Shown piece by piece: positions 1 through 11,048 of a DNA stretch of 64,000 nt. The stretch comes from Chondrus crispus. Its lineage: Eukaryota; Rhodophyta; Florideophyceae; Gigartinales; Gigartinaceae. The stretch covers positions 1 to 64,000 of the forward strand of contig NW_005179282.1 in the NCBI RefSeq assembly GCF_000350225.1. The letters are read 5' to 3'. Within the stretch, counting starts at the first letter, position 1; every line of letters begins with the position of its first letter. A model generated the notes under the pieces. The model searched no databases and had not been told where the DNA came from. It saw only the letters and a program-made list of their open reading frames with translations. Made by a program: the position numbers and the translations under genes.

Positions 1-1120
1 CCGACTCCCCCGTCCAAACACGGTCAGGCACTAGAGCACGCATTCCATCATTGGCACATGGTACTAAACCATGTGCGACCTGCCACCATACAAACCATGG
101 CACGACAAGGACTACTCCCCAACATCCCACCCTCTCTCGCACGATACGCCTCACGTATCACGTGCTCAAGTTGTGCGCACGCCAAGCAACGACTCCGCCC
201 ACACAAGCCAACTGCCCACCACTACCCAACGGTCTTCTCACGCAGTAGTGATATATGTGGCCCGATTGCACCCCCCTCCCACCAGCGCAACAATTACATC
301 CTAACGGTCCTCGACACAAAGACACGGTAACTCATTACCGACTTTCTGCCGAACCGTGCGCAAACATCACAATGTCTCGATTTCATCCTCAATGCAATCA
401 ACAAGCAAACGGGCCACCAACCTCGAATCATACGCACCGATAACGCACTCGAGTACCTCTCTGCCACCGCCATCCAAGCATACACCAAGCACAACACAAG
501 CCACTCTCCCACCATCCCCAACACCCCTCAAGAGAACAGCCTTGCAGAGAGGATCAACAGCACACTACTAAATGCAGCTCGCGCTGCCCTGCATCACAGT
601 GAGCTCCCCCAACACCACTGGGAGGACGCAGTTCGAGATGCAACATTTAAATACAATCACACCATGCATCACAGCACGCACGCCCTCCTCGCCACCCAAT
701 GGCACCACTCGGTGCCACAAATCACCCAATTTCACATCTTTGGACAATTCGGCACCACCCCTGACCCCCGCCAGCGCACCACCACCATCTCCAAGCTGCA
801 CTCACGATCTCGCACTGTAAGGTACCTCTACCCCACTGACGATCGCCACATCATGGCACTGGACGTCAACACGAGCAAAACTCACCGCATACGCACAGTG
901 GACTTCCACCCCTACTTCCGCACATAAGACCCCAAAATGACCTCCGCCGCCGCTTTCAAGGCGTACACCCCCCATCGTACACCAGACGAGCTATCGGTCT
1001 CCACCCGTGCCCCTCTCAACCGCGGGCAAGCACGCAAATACCCCGATGCAGACCTCTGGTCCACTGCTCACAACCAGGAGCTCGATGCGCTCGACGCAAA
1101 GCGTGTCATACAGTGGACAC
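1..1120 (+). pseudogene. copia integrase region (zinc finger plus DDE core), stops in frame
   Basis: Frame 1 is open from the first base. It shows the pre-integrase/HHCC finger (WHMVLNH near 50-75, then CSSCAHAKQ near 157-190), the first catalytic Asp in DICGPI near 250, the second in RTDNALEYL near 439, and the catalytic Glu in PQENSLAERINS near 530. Two TAA codons interrupt it, at 328-330 and 925-927, with recognisable integrase on both sides. Past 937 the frame continues into the linker that precedes RT (GQARKYPDADLW). A frameshift near 1120 moves the coding sequence to frame 2. Confidence 0.88.
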
Positions 1121-2742
1121 CCGGATCGCCTACTCCCGCGAAATACACGCCTCATTCCCCTTACGATGGGGTACCGCTACAAGCGCGACAAAAATGGCAA
1201 CGTCACGAAACGGAAAGCACGCTGCGCGGCTCGAGGAGACACAATGATACCAAACGTTCATTACGATCCCGAACGTACTATAACCTACATGGCATATAAG
1301 TCCTCGGTACGCCTGCTATTCGCCATTGCCGCAGCCCAAAACCTCCTCATTGAACACATTGACATTGAGGCCGCGTACCTCCACGAGGACTTCGACCATA
1401 ATGGGGAAAAGCCTGTCTACGTCCGTCAGCACCCCCGTTTCGACGGAACGTACAAGCATGAATGCAAAGGAGGAAAACTTGTCAAGAACCTCTATGGCAC
1501 CCCGCAAGCAGGATTCACATACCTGCAAGCCGTTTTCGGCCTCCCTACCAAGGATGGCATTCACCAATCTGAGGCAGACACCTGCCTCTTCCACAAAATA
1601 ACCCTCTCCTCGGCCACATTCGTGGCGATCAGCATGGACGACTTTACCGTCACAGCGACCACACAAGCGCTGCTCGACGAATTCGCAAACCTGCTGACAA
1701 AGGCGTACACCATAAAGCGCCTCGGTGAGCGCCGCACGCCGCTCGGATGGACGGTACAGCGCAACGCCAACGGCGCGCTGCACATATCACAGCCCACCGC
1801 CACCGCATGCATCCTGCGCAAAGCAGAGAGGCCCATTGCCAATGGCAAGCCCACACCGTACCAGGACGTAATACGCTTCCACGGCCCCACCAACCAAGAC
1901 GAGCCTCTTTCTAAACACTCCCAACTGAAAGAGTACCAACAAATACTCGGTGACCTGAGATACATCGCCGACTCCACGCGCCCGGACATTTACTTGATCA
2001 TCAACCGCCTGTCGGTCGCCGCCAAAGCCCCGACAACACGACACTGGAATGCCCTCAAACGCGTCCTCCGGTACCTCCGTCACACCCCCCAGCACGGGCT
2101 CCTTTTCCCCGCTGCTCACATCCCCCTCCAAGTCAGCAACAACACTGACAAACCCATCTCCAACACCCCCCTTCTCACGTCATACTCGGACGCCGACCAC
2201 GCGGCAGATGTCACTGACCGGAAATCTATATCTGGCATCGTCCACTTATACAATGGCACTCTGATATGCTGGGGATCTATGAAACAGAGCATCATGGCCC
2301 TCTCTACGTTCGAGGCGGAATAAATTGCCGCCACCGCCGCAGTGCAGCAAACTGCCTGGCTTCGCCGGACCCTTCAAGACATCCGCATGCTCAGCCCCCA
2401 CCCCACCCCCTTCTTCATGGATAACCAGTCTGCCATTCGCGTCGCACGAAACACGGGACCGACCAAATGCCGCAAGTTCATTGACCTCCGGCATCACTTC
2501 TTGTCCCATCACGCACGCAAGGGCAACATCGTATTGAAGCATGTCGCGAGCGCGGACATGCTCGCGTAAATATTCACGAAGCCGCTACGATCGGAGCCGT
2601 TCCGAAAGCTCACGGCAAAACTCCAAATCGTCGCCGCCCCCCCGCCCACCCCCCGCGCAGCACGACCACACAGCGACGGGGGAAGTGTCATGATTCCCAT
2701 GTCCAATTTATATTGCTCTGCGGCCGTACTGCGTTTTCTGTA
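1121..2742 (+). pseudogene. copia reverse transcriptase and RNase H, stops in frame
   Basis: Frame 2 encodes a copia RT: the palm Asp in HIDIEAAYLHEDF, KNLYGTPQAG, and a polymerase active site reading SMDD near 1630 where the family normally has YVDD. RNase H follows (SYSDADHAADVTDRKSISG near 2180). A TAA at 2321-2323 falls in the motif FEAE-stop-IAA, where copia elements carry an invariant Tyr. A second TAA at 2567-2569 interrupts the C-terminal ...DMLA-stop-IFTKPL motif. The frame ends at TAA 2740-2742. Four premature TAA and no TGA or TAG in the element. Confidence 0.88.
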
Positions 2743-2768
2743 ATGATCTCCCTGTCATGATTCCCATG
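2674..2768 (+). repeat. Polypurine tract and start of copia 3' LTR
   Basis: A purine-rich run ending GGGGGAAG at 2678-2685 sits directly before TGTCATGATTCCCATG at 2686, as a polypurine tract before an LTR that begins with TG. The same 16-mer recurs at 2753-2768, so the start of the LTR holds a 67-bp direct repeat. The other LTR is outside the window, so the 3' end of this LTR cannot be fixed. Confidence 0.5.
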
Positions 2769-3500
2769 CACAGCTCCCACACCTGTACCACGCACACACG
2801 TAGCACAGATGCAGCGCCCCAGGCAGCGCCGCCGCCACCGGCGCCGCTCCCCTTCTTAGTCGCACACGGTCCGTCTCCCGCAGTAAACTCGGGCATCGTT
2901 CCTTGCACCACAATCTGAAAGCATCAAGACCCGCCTGGGATATGCAAGTAACCTTGCTGTGCTGCGCTGGACCTCGCTGTCAGCCTACACACGGGTTACA
3001 AGTGTAGTACGATAGCGCACACACTATACGTCGTCCTTGCTGTAATGAGTACATTTAGTGTACTCTCTGCCTAACACGCAGTTTTATTGGTAGTTGTGTA
3101 TTTTTTGCTGATCTGTATAGGTTTTCACCAGAGCTACTAAGCCATGGTTTCCTGTACCAGCTTAGATTTTAGAACTCTATGAAAGGTCGAGTTGTTGTGG
3201 GCTTGGAGGACTAACCTCACCCATTACCAACCGAACATCAACGATTATAAACGAGAAGTATTTCCTCAGAACAAACTAGCCGACCTAGTGTTCACCTCGA
3301 ACAGGCTGTCCCCCATGCCCATCGGGGGAACCTTCGGACATCGGCGAGTCGGTGTCCAATCTGAGTTTCATTTTAAAGGGGTGCTCCCGACGAGCACCTA
3401 TCAAGCTATCTAGCCAGCTTTACAGTGTAACAGCTGTGACACGGGTTTTTGCCACATTACGCAATCGAGCAAAACTCGATTAAGTTCCTGTCTCTGTTTA

Positions 3501-3613
3501 AGTACCTATGGACTGGAGTGCCAGGTACTAGTTTTCTGTAGAAGTACCTGTGGGCTAGAGTGCCAGGTACAATTTGTCTGTGTTCAATACATGTGGGCTG
3601 GAGTGCCAGGTAT
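3501..3613. repeat. Degenerate tandem repeat, unit about 43-45 bp
   Basis: Three units share a core reading TGGGCTGGAGTGCCAGGTA (or close) near 3508, 3549 and 3592. The linkers between cores have diverged. Confidence 0.65.
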
Positions 3614-4082
3614 CTGCACGTGCTCTGGCACTGAGTTATTATACCAGGGTGCGTTGCCTGTGTACCAAGATCTCTTGCTCGACTCTTCGATCCCCCACTA
3701 GTCTCTTTGAGGCGGATAACGGTGTCGCTCGAAAGAGCTGGTGGAGTGGCCAGGGCCTGAGATGGACAGGAAGGGTGGCGAGCTAGGAGCAAAAACGCTC
3801 TTTTTCCTCACTGTTCTTCTGCTGATTGCTCTTGGCTCGGTAGCAAGTGGCGAACTGTCTTTAAGTCGCATTGTTTGGATTGGGTCTTGCCAGTGGTAGT
3901 GAAGCTTTAAAACGGTGTCGTGCCACGTTCCTGCAAGAGACCAGTCTGAGGTTAAAGGCTGTCGTGCAGTTTACTATATAGCCTCTTGAAGGAAGTCTCG
4001 TAAGGATCAGAAAGCTCCTTTCTCTGAGAACGCAGAGAAGGGCAGAACGCAGAAATCGTATCCTGACCCGGACGGTATCCGG

Positions 4083-4190
4083 GCGTCAGAGATCGGATCT
4101 CAACCACCTGCAGGGGCTGCAGGCGTCGGGAGTCGGACTCTAAAGAACCAACTTGCAAGGGCTGCAGGCGTCAAGGGTCGGACCCGAACA
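4083..4190. repeat. Degenerate tandem repeat around GGGCTGCAGGCGTC
   Basis: Successive units begin GCGTC, continue with a GTCGGA-like segment and end in a GGGCTGCAG run; starts are near 4083, 4123 and 4168. Confidence 0.55.
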
Positions 4191-4633
4191 AGTGAACAAG
4201 GAAGTCGCTGATCGACTTCAGACTGCCACTGATCTACCTTCGTCGTCCAACCTGGTCTTCTCCGTCTTTGACAGAAAAGAAGCAAAATAGCTTCCCAGTC
4301 GCAGGCTTCTCCGTCGGATCAGGCGTTGTTCTGCCACGCGGTGGACATGGCGAGGTGAGCAGGAGGGAGGAGCTGCGGGCAGCGAGAGAGAGATGAAGAA
4401 TGCAAAGCAGCCGCAGGGGCAAAAAGGGTTTTCGGTCACCAAGTACAAAGCACCCAAAGTAATTGGCTCCCACTGCAATTAAAACCCCCATGTCCACGTG
4501 TGCCTGTTGTCGTCCGCTACTAAATACAAATCATTACAAGTAGTTTCCCTCCCCGCAATTACAAACGCCCCGGTGTCCACGTGTGCCAGGTGTCAGCGGT
4601 TAGGCCGATCATTGTGGTGATTCCTTCATCCTC

Positions 4634-4709
4634 AAAACGGGGCATGTTAAGACACACCCTCAGCATGTTAAGACACACCCTCAGGGTGTGTCTTAACATG
4701 CCCCGTTTT
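4634..4709. repeat. Perfect 27-bp inverted repeat with 22-bp loop
   Basis: The arm at 4634-4660 (begins AAAACGGGGCATG) is repeated exactly in reverse complement at 4683-4709. The loop holds a partial third, direct copy (CATGTTAAGACACACCCT). It can form a stable hairpin in DNA or RNA. Confidence 0.9.
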
Positions 4710-5739
4710 TCTGCAGTTTTCTTTGCTTTGCCCAAAGAGGTGCTTTGGCGTGCTATGAGTGGCTCTTACGTTTTAATTTTTGAATTTAAGAAAAGCAAGG
4801 GCTTACGAAGCATACGGTATTTGTTAAGAATTTAAAAGTACTCCTGGCCAAACCGGGCAAGGCTGTGGTTACATCCAGACGACAGTACGGCACCCTACAG
4901 TAATAAGACATAGCCAATAGGGCATACCGTAGTCGCAACGCAATAAAGTCTCCGACGGCCACCCGCTCCCTCGGGGATCGGGGGGTATCGGAGTTCACGG
5001 AATCACAAAGGCAAAGCAAAATCCAGCCTGTTCTCCCTATGCCCCGGTTCGTGATGATTTGGGGCGTCAACAAATTTGTTGATTTTTAGGTGTAAGTTCA
5101 ATAAAAGTGATGTTCGTGATAGATGTTGTGCTTTTCGACGGCAAAAACGTCAAAATTGTTTTGTCAATGGTGTGTGAACTGGAGCGCTTTTCGTGAACGA
5201 AATATTCACTACGAAGTAAATCTGGCCCGTAACGTTACGATTAATTTAATTTTTGATTTGGCCGTACCAATGATAGTCAAGACATTTTTTGAGCAAAATT
5301 TTTGATACTGATTTTGCACCGAATTCCCTGCAAGCCGTAATCTATTGGTACTCTTCCAATACCTTGCCGTCGCTGGGCCAACTGAAAAAAATCGCAGATT
5401 TACAATTGGACATGGCAGTGCCTCATTGTAATATTTGGCGGTACTGCCATACGTGCTGGGCTGATCCATCTCAAAAACATCCCAGATTAACCGCTGGGCA
5501 TGGCCATGCAGTAGTTTATTGCGTTTTGGTACTGTCAAACAGACTGGAATGATCCAACGTTTGTTTCTGGTCGGCGATGTGCACATGTAGGATCGGGTCA
5601 ATGCACCGCACCCGTGGTACCAGTTGTCATATAGGATGGGAGCAGTGTGAATTGCGAGCAAGAGTCAGTAGTCGGTTTACCACTATGTTAGCTCCCTATC
5701 TACATACGCTACGCAGCGCAATATACAGTCTCCTTGCCG

Positions 5740-6538
5740 CTTCAAGCTCCGACGACCAACTGCTGTGGGGACAAGCGCATTTGTAAACTGAAGTAGGTTA
5801 GATACTGCGAGCAGCACGCCTGTCCGGCCGGACTGATTCGCAAATCGTTAACGACAACTTACAATCCATCCAACACTTTCACGCAACAAGAACTGCCCAA
5901 CTTCCGGCGCCGATGCCATGTGACACTTCCAATCATGACGGAGTTGAGTTAACCATGACTTCAAGTTCCGATGACCAACTGTTGTGGGGACAAGCGCAGA
6001 TGTAAACTGAAGTAGGTAAGATACTGTGTGCAGCACGCCTGTCCGGCCGGACTGATTCGCGAATCGTTAACGACAACTTACAATCCATCCAACACTTTCA
6101 CGCAACAAGAACTGCCCAACTTCCGGCGCCGATGCCATGTGACACTTCCAATCATGACGGAGTTGAGTTAACCATGACTTCAAGTTCCGACGACCAACTG
6201 TTGTGGGGACAAGCGCAGATATAAACTGAAGTAGGTAAGATACTGTGTGCAGCACGCCTGTCCGGCCGGACTGATTCGCAAATCGTTAACGACAACTTAC
6301 AATCCATCCAACACTTTCACGCAACAAGAACTGCCCAACTTCCGGCGCCGATGCCATGTGACACTTCCAATCATGACGGAGTTGAGTTAACCATGACTTC
6401 AAGTTCCGATGACCAACTGTTGTGGGGACAAGCGCAGATGTAAACTGAAGTAGGTAAGATACTGTGTGCAGCACGCCTGTCCGGCCGGACTGATTCGCGA
6501 AGCGTCAACGACAACTTACAATCCATCCAACACTTTCA
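5740..6538. repeat. 219-bp tandem repeat, about 3.6 copies
   Basis: A unit containing TTGTGGGGACAAGCGCAGA, GTCCGGCCGGACTGATTCG and CATCCAACACTTTCACG repeats every 219 bp (equivalent points near 5848, 6067 and 6286) with only scattered differences. The array breaks off at 6538 within a unit. 219 is a multiple of three, so a spurious 62-codon frame repeats on the minus strand; this is not a gene. The array lies about 0.5 kb past the 3' end of the Tnp2-type transposase and may be its subterminal repeat region. Confidence 0.95.
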
Positions 6539-7079
6539 CAAAACAAACACGGTTTTAATTCCGTCAGGTTCGCACGCAGACAAAGGCGATCTCATCACAA
6601 GAATTTGAAGATGGTCAGATAGTGCGGACATACGCGGATAAAAATGCAACGCACGTGCGTGCATATCAACCTACTTTCAGCGCGTTTCCTATCACGACGA
6701 CATCGAGATCGATCAACTGTAGATCGACCGTTTGCAGCCCCATCCACCAGCAATAGCACTGGCGATCTCTCGCTATCCTGATCACCCATACACCACAAGC
6801 GGGCCCGCCGTGATCCTATGGCATCGATCTTGCGCCCTCATACGCGAAACAAACTGCGTGGTTGTTTGTGTCCAAAGATACCTTCGGTCAGCAGTAGATT
6901 GGCCAAGGAAGAGCGAGGTGTCCAACTCTTGACGGGATCGGCGAGACGTGTAACCAGAAGTCCGCCCAATTTCAATTCAGATGGGATGGGTGCTGAAATC
7001 TGATAATTTTCCAGTAGAAAACGCCACTCCGCGAATAATCAGGTTTTCCAGCGTCTGAAACACCAGGTCCCTATTCCCT

Positions 7080-10000
7080 TCATGCCATTCTTGCAGGGTA
7101 ACCTTTTCTCCTCGTCTGAAAGTAGAATTCCCCGCCACCCAAAACATTGGCAGAGTGTTTGATGGAGTTGTCCCTCGATACGTGACAGGAGTTTGCTGAG
7201 CAGGCGTGGTACAGCGCCACGCGACGGACGCCATCAGTGAGACAGAGCACCTGTATAGACTCTGAGTTCAGTTCCGCGGATATTCTCAGAGTTTTACGAT
7301 CATCCACTCTGCATCTTACGACAGCCGCGTGAGGACTCTCGTCCTCTCTCTGCAAGACCCCAACAACAGCGAACAGGTTCAATGACGATCCGACCGCCCC
7401 ATTTGCATGCAAAAGCAATCCCTTCGTCCCTCCGCGCGGTAACATAACCTGGACGACACATCCCGGCTCAATCGTGTCATGCGAGTACGTCTGTGGGGAC
7501 GCACTCAAGTAGCTTCTGCGAACGCGCCGAGCAGACGAGAACAACTTGACTTCCGACTTCTTTGACGTATCAAATTCTGGACGGAGATTTTCCAGGATGT
7601 TTGTAGACCGTGACAATAGCTGCGACAAAAGCTCAGATGAATCTATCGTTTCTGTTTCTGATATGCAACAGCTGGACAGCTCATTGACATCCTTTTCACA
7701 ATTCCCCTCCCATCGTACGGAATCTCCCGTCCAAGCGGGGTTGACCTTCCCATTCGACCGCATCTCGTCCATCAACGGTTTGACAAATAAATCAGATATA
7801 CTAACATCTGTGTCCTTCAGGAATCCCTTCAGTTCATCCGAAGCCTGTGACAACTCGTTGCAAGCTTCGCCGAGAAGCAAGCGTCGAAGGCCTCTCCTGC
7901 ATTCCATCTTCAGTCCGACATCCGAAGTTTGTGTCATAGTGCTGGACAGCAACGCCAACCGCCCTTGCCAATCATTCCCCAAACAATGACCCACGGCCGC
8001 CAAATGTCCTTTTTGGTGATTACCCCGGACTATGCACCTCTTCAAAGGTTGATGAGCATTCTCGAACACCAGTTCCATAAAGTGACGTACATGCCCGAAG
8101 GCAGGAATTGTGTGGTTGTACAACTCGATTAACCTGTGCAGGTTCGGCTTGTCCAAGGTGGGGCGACCTTTACCCACTCCTTGGCAATAATTTGCGCAAA
8201 ACTTGTCTGCCTCAGTCACATACTTCTCAGCCCTTTCCAGCAAGTCTGCATGGTATTGAGCTCCATTATCACTTGTCACATACAAATAATCTGAGACACC
8301 ATCCGCCTCTTCCGATGGCCACCAGTACGTCAACGCAATCAATTCCTGCAATTGCGTCAATAGATCCAACACAACAGTGGTTTCTTCACTCTGGATCCCC
8401 GGGAACAGTTGGTAGAAAACCGGAACGCACACGAGAAGGGCACAGAACACACCTGACAGAGTCATGGAATTGAGTTCATTCTTGGAACTAAAAACTGATG
8501 ATTGCCTCTTCAACCCATTGTCTCGGAGGGCTCCACATATTGCCATGTCAGCTTTTGCCCTGAACGCGGACGCGTTTCCTTGTCGGTTAATCACGTGGAA
8601 GCCTACCTCGATAACGTTCTTCGCGAGACCGGCCAGCAAATGGTCAGGCGCGACGACGTTGCAGCGATATGCCTCAAAACGTCCTGACACCACACGCTTT
8701 CCATCGCTTGTTAACGGTATGTCAACGCGTACGCGCTCAAGTTCCCTTTGCAATGCAAGAAGAGGAGAACTTTCGTCACTAACCTTGTTGCTGTCTTTCA
8801 TACCAAGCCGGTTTGTGTCTCGACTGTCAATTTCGCTGTTGCGAAGAGCTTCATGGCGTTCCATGCACCTCAAGGACGCCGTGCGGTGTGCATGGACTTT
8901 TGTTGTATAGCCGTATCCGCTCTCACCGACGCCGGTGTTCTTCGGAAATGTACAAAGAGTGCAGGGCGTATTTGCTGTATGTCCCATAACATCCAATGTT
9001 TCAGCGGCCGCTGGATAGTCAGCCACAAAACCCACCACGTCGACAAAGATTCTTACTCTCTCGCCGGTAGGCGTGTGTGCTTCCACACCTTCTGTTGTAC
9101 ACTTAACCAAGTCTGGAATGATTGAGAGCAGTATATTGTTCGTTGATACACCTGGAGGGGTTAATCCAATGATTCTGACAGACGATCGCGTGTTACGACT
9201 TCGCGGTGGTAGTCCAAGCGGGATCATGTAGCATCCACTTGCTGAACCTTGCGGATACAATGAAGAGAATGGGGAAAAGTCATCGCAGTATAGGAGAGCG
9301 CGATAGACCACGAACTTTGTTCCATCCATTAAGCGGCCGCTGTTTTGCATTCTTCTGTCAATGTTGCGGGTGCGTCCCGATATTTTGGGCTCTTGGAGGA
9401 GGAAAGGCAGCCCTTTCAAATGTTGAGTACCGAGCAGACGAAAGGGTTTGTCTGGAGTTCCATCGCCACCATCATTGAAACGCTGACCGGCCCCGTTTGT
9501 ACTCATGTTTTGAAACCAAAAAAAAGTGTCTGAGGTGAGACCTTCCTTGTGTTTCCAAAACCTAGAAACCAACATACACATTCTCGGCGTTGCCACTGCT
9601 TCACTTTCTGTAGGTCGAAGGAGGGTACAAATATCCCCAGGCAACACCTTCTTCGAAGAACGAGCCCTTGCTTCAAAATCTATCCTTCCATCTCTACGCC
9701 TCACAGATCTATTATACTTTTCCAATGGCGGTGCTGTACAAAACTGCCTGGCCAGGCAATTCTCCACGCCACGGAGAACCTTCATCGCCATGTTGGCGCT
9801 TCTTGTAACATTTCCCTCACTTCCCACGCACCACACGGCTGAAATTATACACTTCATTACAAAGTTATTCTCTGCGTTCTCATGAACACGATAGCCCAGA
9901 TTGCGCACGTCAAGTGACAAACGTGATGGAAGCAGTTTTGACAGTTCCAGTCGAATCACGGCACCCGGGAACGCCTGCACAGTACATGAACCACTGTGGA

Positions 10001-11048
10001 CGTAAAGTGCTGTCGTAGCTTCCGATATTATCTGCCGCTCTGCAACCAGCTTCGAGCTTTCTATGCATTCTGCGTCCGCCACACCACCATGCCATCGACT
10101 GGATTTCGGATACATTGAGTTGAAGAACGGAGCCATCATGATGTCCACTTTCGCCCATTCACTTGGTGGAACGATACGAACAGGAGTTTTAGACCCGTTC
10201 GAATATTGCGATGCGGTCTCCTCGTTACCCCCCAAATTTTCAACCAATGACGTTCGGTTGAATGCCTTCTTCTTTCGTCGGACGACAAAGTACTTGAGGT
10301 CACTCTTGGGAGACAGATACTTCAAAGCATGCGGAAAGAGAGTCCTCTGCACGGTGGAATAAGATGGGAACTTAATAGAAGGAGAAACCCAAGACAGTAT
10401 ATCTCTCAGGAGGTTATACTGTTTGACCGTATAGCGGACGCTACCGCAAACTATTACGAAGCCCAAAAGGTTGTACCATGGTTCGAAAAGCTTCCGAGAC
10501 GATATAAATAATCGCAAAACTTTCTGGCTGTCCAACCTGCTTCCCATTTCGGGATCGTCACTTGATAAACTCGGAAGGCACTCCATCCCCTCACAGCTCT
10601 CTTCATAAATACTTGGAACAATGATATTGTCATTTCCCACTAAAACGCCGTTTGGATCGCTCTCGGGAGCGAATTGTTCCGAGTCGCCAAGTTCTGGGAA
10701 GTGGCCTTCATCATAGTCGACAAGATCTATTCCTTCTTCGACGACAACCGTTTCTCGATGTTCCGAGCCCTTTATCTTCGATCTAGTACCATGATCTCCA
10801 GTCTGATTGTTCGACGAAGCGTGCCCATTCAACACTCCCAAAATATCAGCCGCTTCGCCAGTTTCCGGAAGCTCGAGAGCTGGGGTTTCTTCTGCTTCCA
10901 TAAGTGCGGCCGCATCTGCATCCCCATCGAGATCGCATCCTGGTCGTGTATGAACGTCATGGAACAGGGCTGCCAGGTCTGGCAAATTAGGAACGTTGTC
11001 CATCCAAGGAGTGCCCATCGTACGACGTCTCTTTCTTCGACCTGACAT
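7080..11048 (-). CDS. Tnp2-like (CMC/CACTA superfamily) DDE transposase
   Basis: A single uninterrupted frame of about 1320 codons. I prefer the Met at 11048, which opens a basic, nuclear-signal-like MSGRRKRRR; an upstream Met at 11177 is also in frame. Residues 50-180 are acidic and low in complexity. The catalytic core is recognisable by pattern: Asp in LLYCDDF (about residue 590), a conserved LPPRSRN segment, Asp in GFVADYPAAAE (about 677) followed by GHTANTPCTLC, and Glu in MELVFENAHQPLK (about 996). This resembles Tnp2/Transposase_21 proteins of CACTA-type elements. It ends in TGA at 7080. The intact length suggests a recently active copy. I could not find paired CACTA-like termini. Superfamily likely, exact family uncertain. 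Confidence 0.72.
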   Translation of the reverse strand: MSGRRKRRRTMGTPWMDNVPNLPDLAALFHDVHTRPGCDLDGDADAAALMEAEETPALELPETGEAADILGVLNGHASSNNQTGDHGTRSKIKGSEHRETVVVEEGIDLVDYDEGHFPELGDSEQFAPESDPNGVLVGNDNIIVPSIYEESCEGMECLPSLSSDDPEMGSRLDSQKVLRLFISSRKLFEPWYNLLGFVIVCGSVRYTVKQYNLLRDILSWVSPSIKFPSYSTVQRTLFPHALKYLSPKSDLKYFVVRRKKKAFNRTSLVENLGGNEETASQYSNGSKTPVRIVPPSEWAKVDIMMAPFFNSMYPKSSRWHGGVADAECIESSKLVAERQIISEATTALYVHSGSCTVQAFPGAVIRLELSKLLPSRLSLDVRNLGYRVHENAENNFVMKCIISAVWCVGSEGNVTRSANMAMKVLRGVENCLARQFCTAPPLEKYNRSVRRRDGRIDFEARARSSKKVLPGDICTLLRPTESEAVATPRMCMLVSRFWKHKEGLTSDTFFWFQNMSTNGAGQRFNDGGDGTPDKPFRLLGTQHLKGLPFLLQEPKISGRTRNIDRRMQNSGRLMDGTKFVVYRALLYCDDFSPFSSLYPQGSASGCYMIPLGLPPRSRNTRSSVRIIGLTPPGVSTNNILLSIIPDLVKCTTEGVEAHTPTGERVRIFVDVVGFVADYPAAAETLDVMGHTANTPCTLCTFPKNTGVGESGYGYTTKVHAHRTASLRCMERHEALRNSEIDSRDTNRLGMKDSNKVSDESSPLLALQRELERVRVDIPLTSDGKRVVSGRFEAYRCNVVAPDHLLAGLAKNVIEVGFHVINRQGNASAFRAKADMAICGALRDNGLKRQSSVFSSKNELNSMTLSGVFCALLVCVPVFYQLFPGIQSEETTVVLDLLTQLQELIALTYWWPSEEADGVSDYLYVTSDNGAQYHADLLERAEKYVTEADKFCANYCQGVGKGRPTLDKPNLHRLIELYNHTIPAFGHVRHFMELVFENAHQPLKRCIVRGNHQKGHLAAVGHCLGNDWQGRLALLSSTMTQTSDVGLKMECRRGLRRLLLGEACNELSQASDELKGFLKDTDVSISDLFVKPLMDEMRSNGKVNPAWTGDSVRWEGNCEKDVNELSSCCISETETIDSSELLSQLLSRSTNILENLRPEFDTSKKSEVKLFSSARRVRRSYLSASPQTYSHDTIEPGCVVQVMLPRGGTKGLLLHANGAVGSSLNLFAVVGVLQREDESPHAAVVRCRVDDRKTLRISAELNSESIQVLCLTDGVRRVALYHACSANSCHVSRDNSIKHSANVLGGGEFYFQTRRKGYPARMA

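Larger units (their letters stand above)
1..2742 (+). mobile_element. Ty1/copia retrotransposon, left part outside window, degenerate
   Basis: The order zinc-binding integrase, reverse transcriptase, RNase H is the Ty1/copia pol order. The left LTR and gag lie outside the window. The frame carries four in-frame TAA codons and one frameshift, so this copy cannot make an intact polyprotein. A purine tract followed by a TG-starting repeat at 2686 marks the probable start of the 3' LTR. Superfamily is sure from domain order; activity is excluded as sequenced. Confidence 0.9.
3057..5739. other. Non-coding stretch with short degenerate repeats
   Basis: No convincing coding region. It holds a 43-45 bp tandem repeat (3501-3613), a 40-45 bp tandem repeat (4083-4190), two copies of GTCCACGTGTGCC about 86 bp apart (near 4491 and 4577), and a perfect inverted repeat at 4634-4709. 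It may be LTR or non-autonomous element debris; no boundary can be drawn. Confidence 0.5.

Noticed and set aside
1..2742. Reassigned genetic code (UAA as Tyr)
   Set aside because: One conserved-Tyr site is suggestive, but several other TAA sites do not demand Tyr and TAA also ends a frame at 53675; not enough to claim recoding.
5848..6474. Three identical 62-codon minus-strand frames as a gene family
   Set aside because: They are the same frame of a 219-bp repeat, whose length is a multiple of three.
5740..6538. 219-bp repeats as a CRISPR array
   Set aside because: Units are long, contiguous and nearly identical with no unique spacers; this is a eukaryotic tandem repeat.
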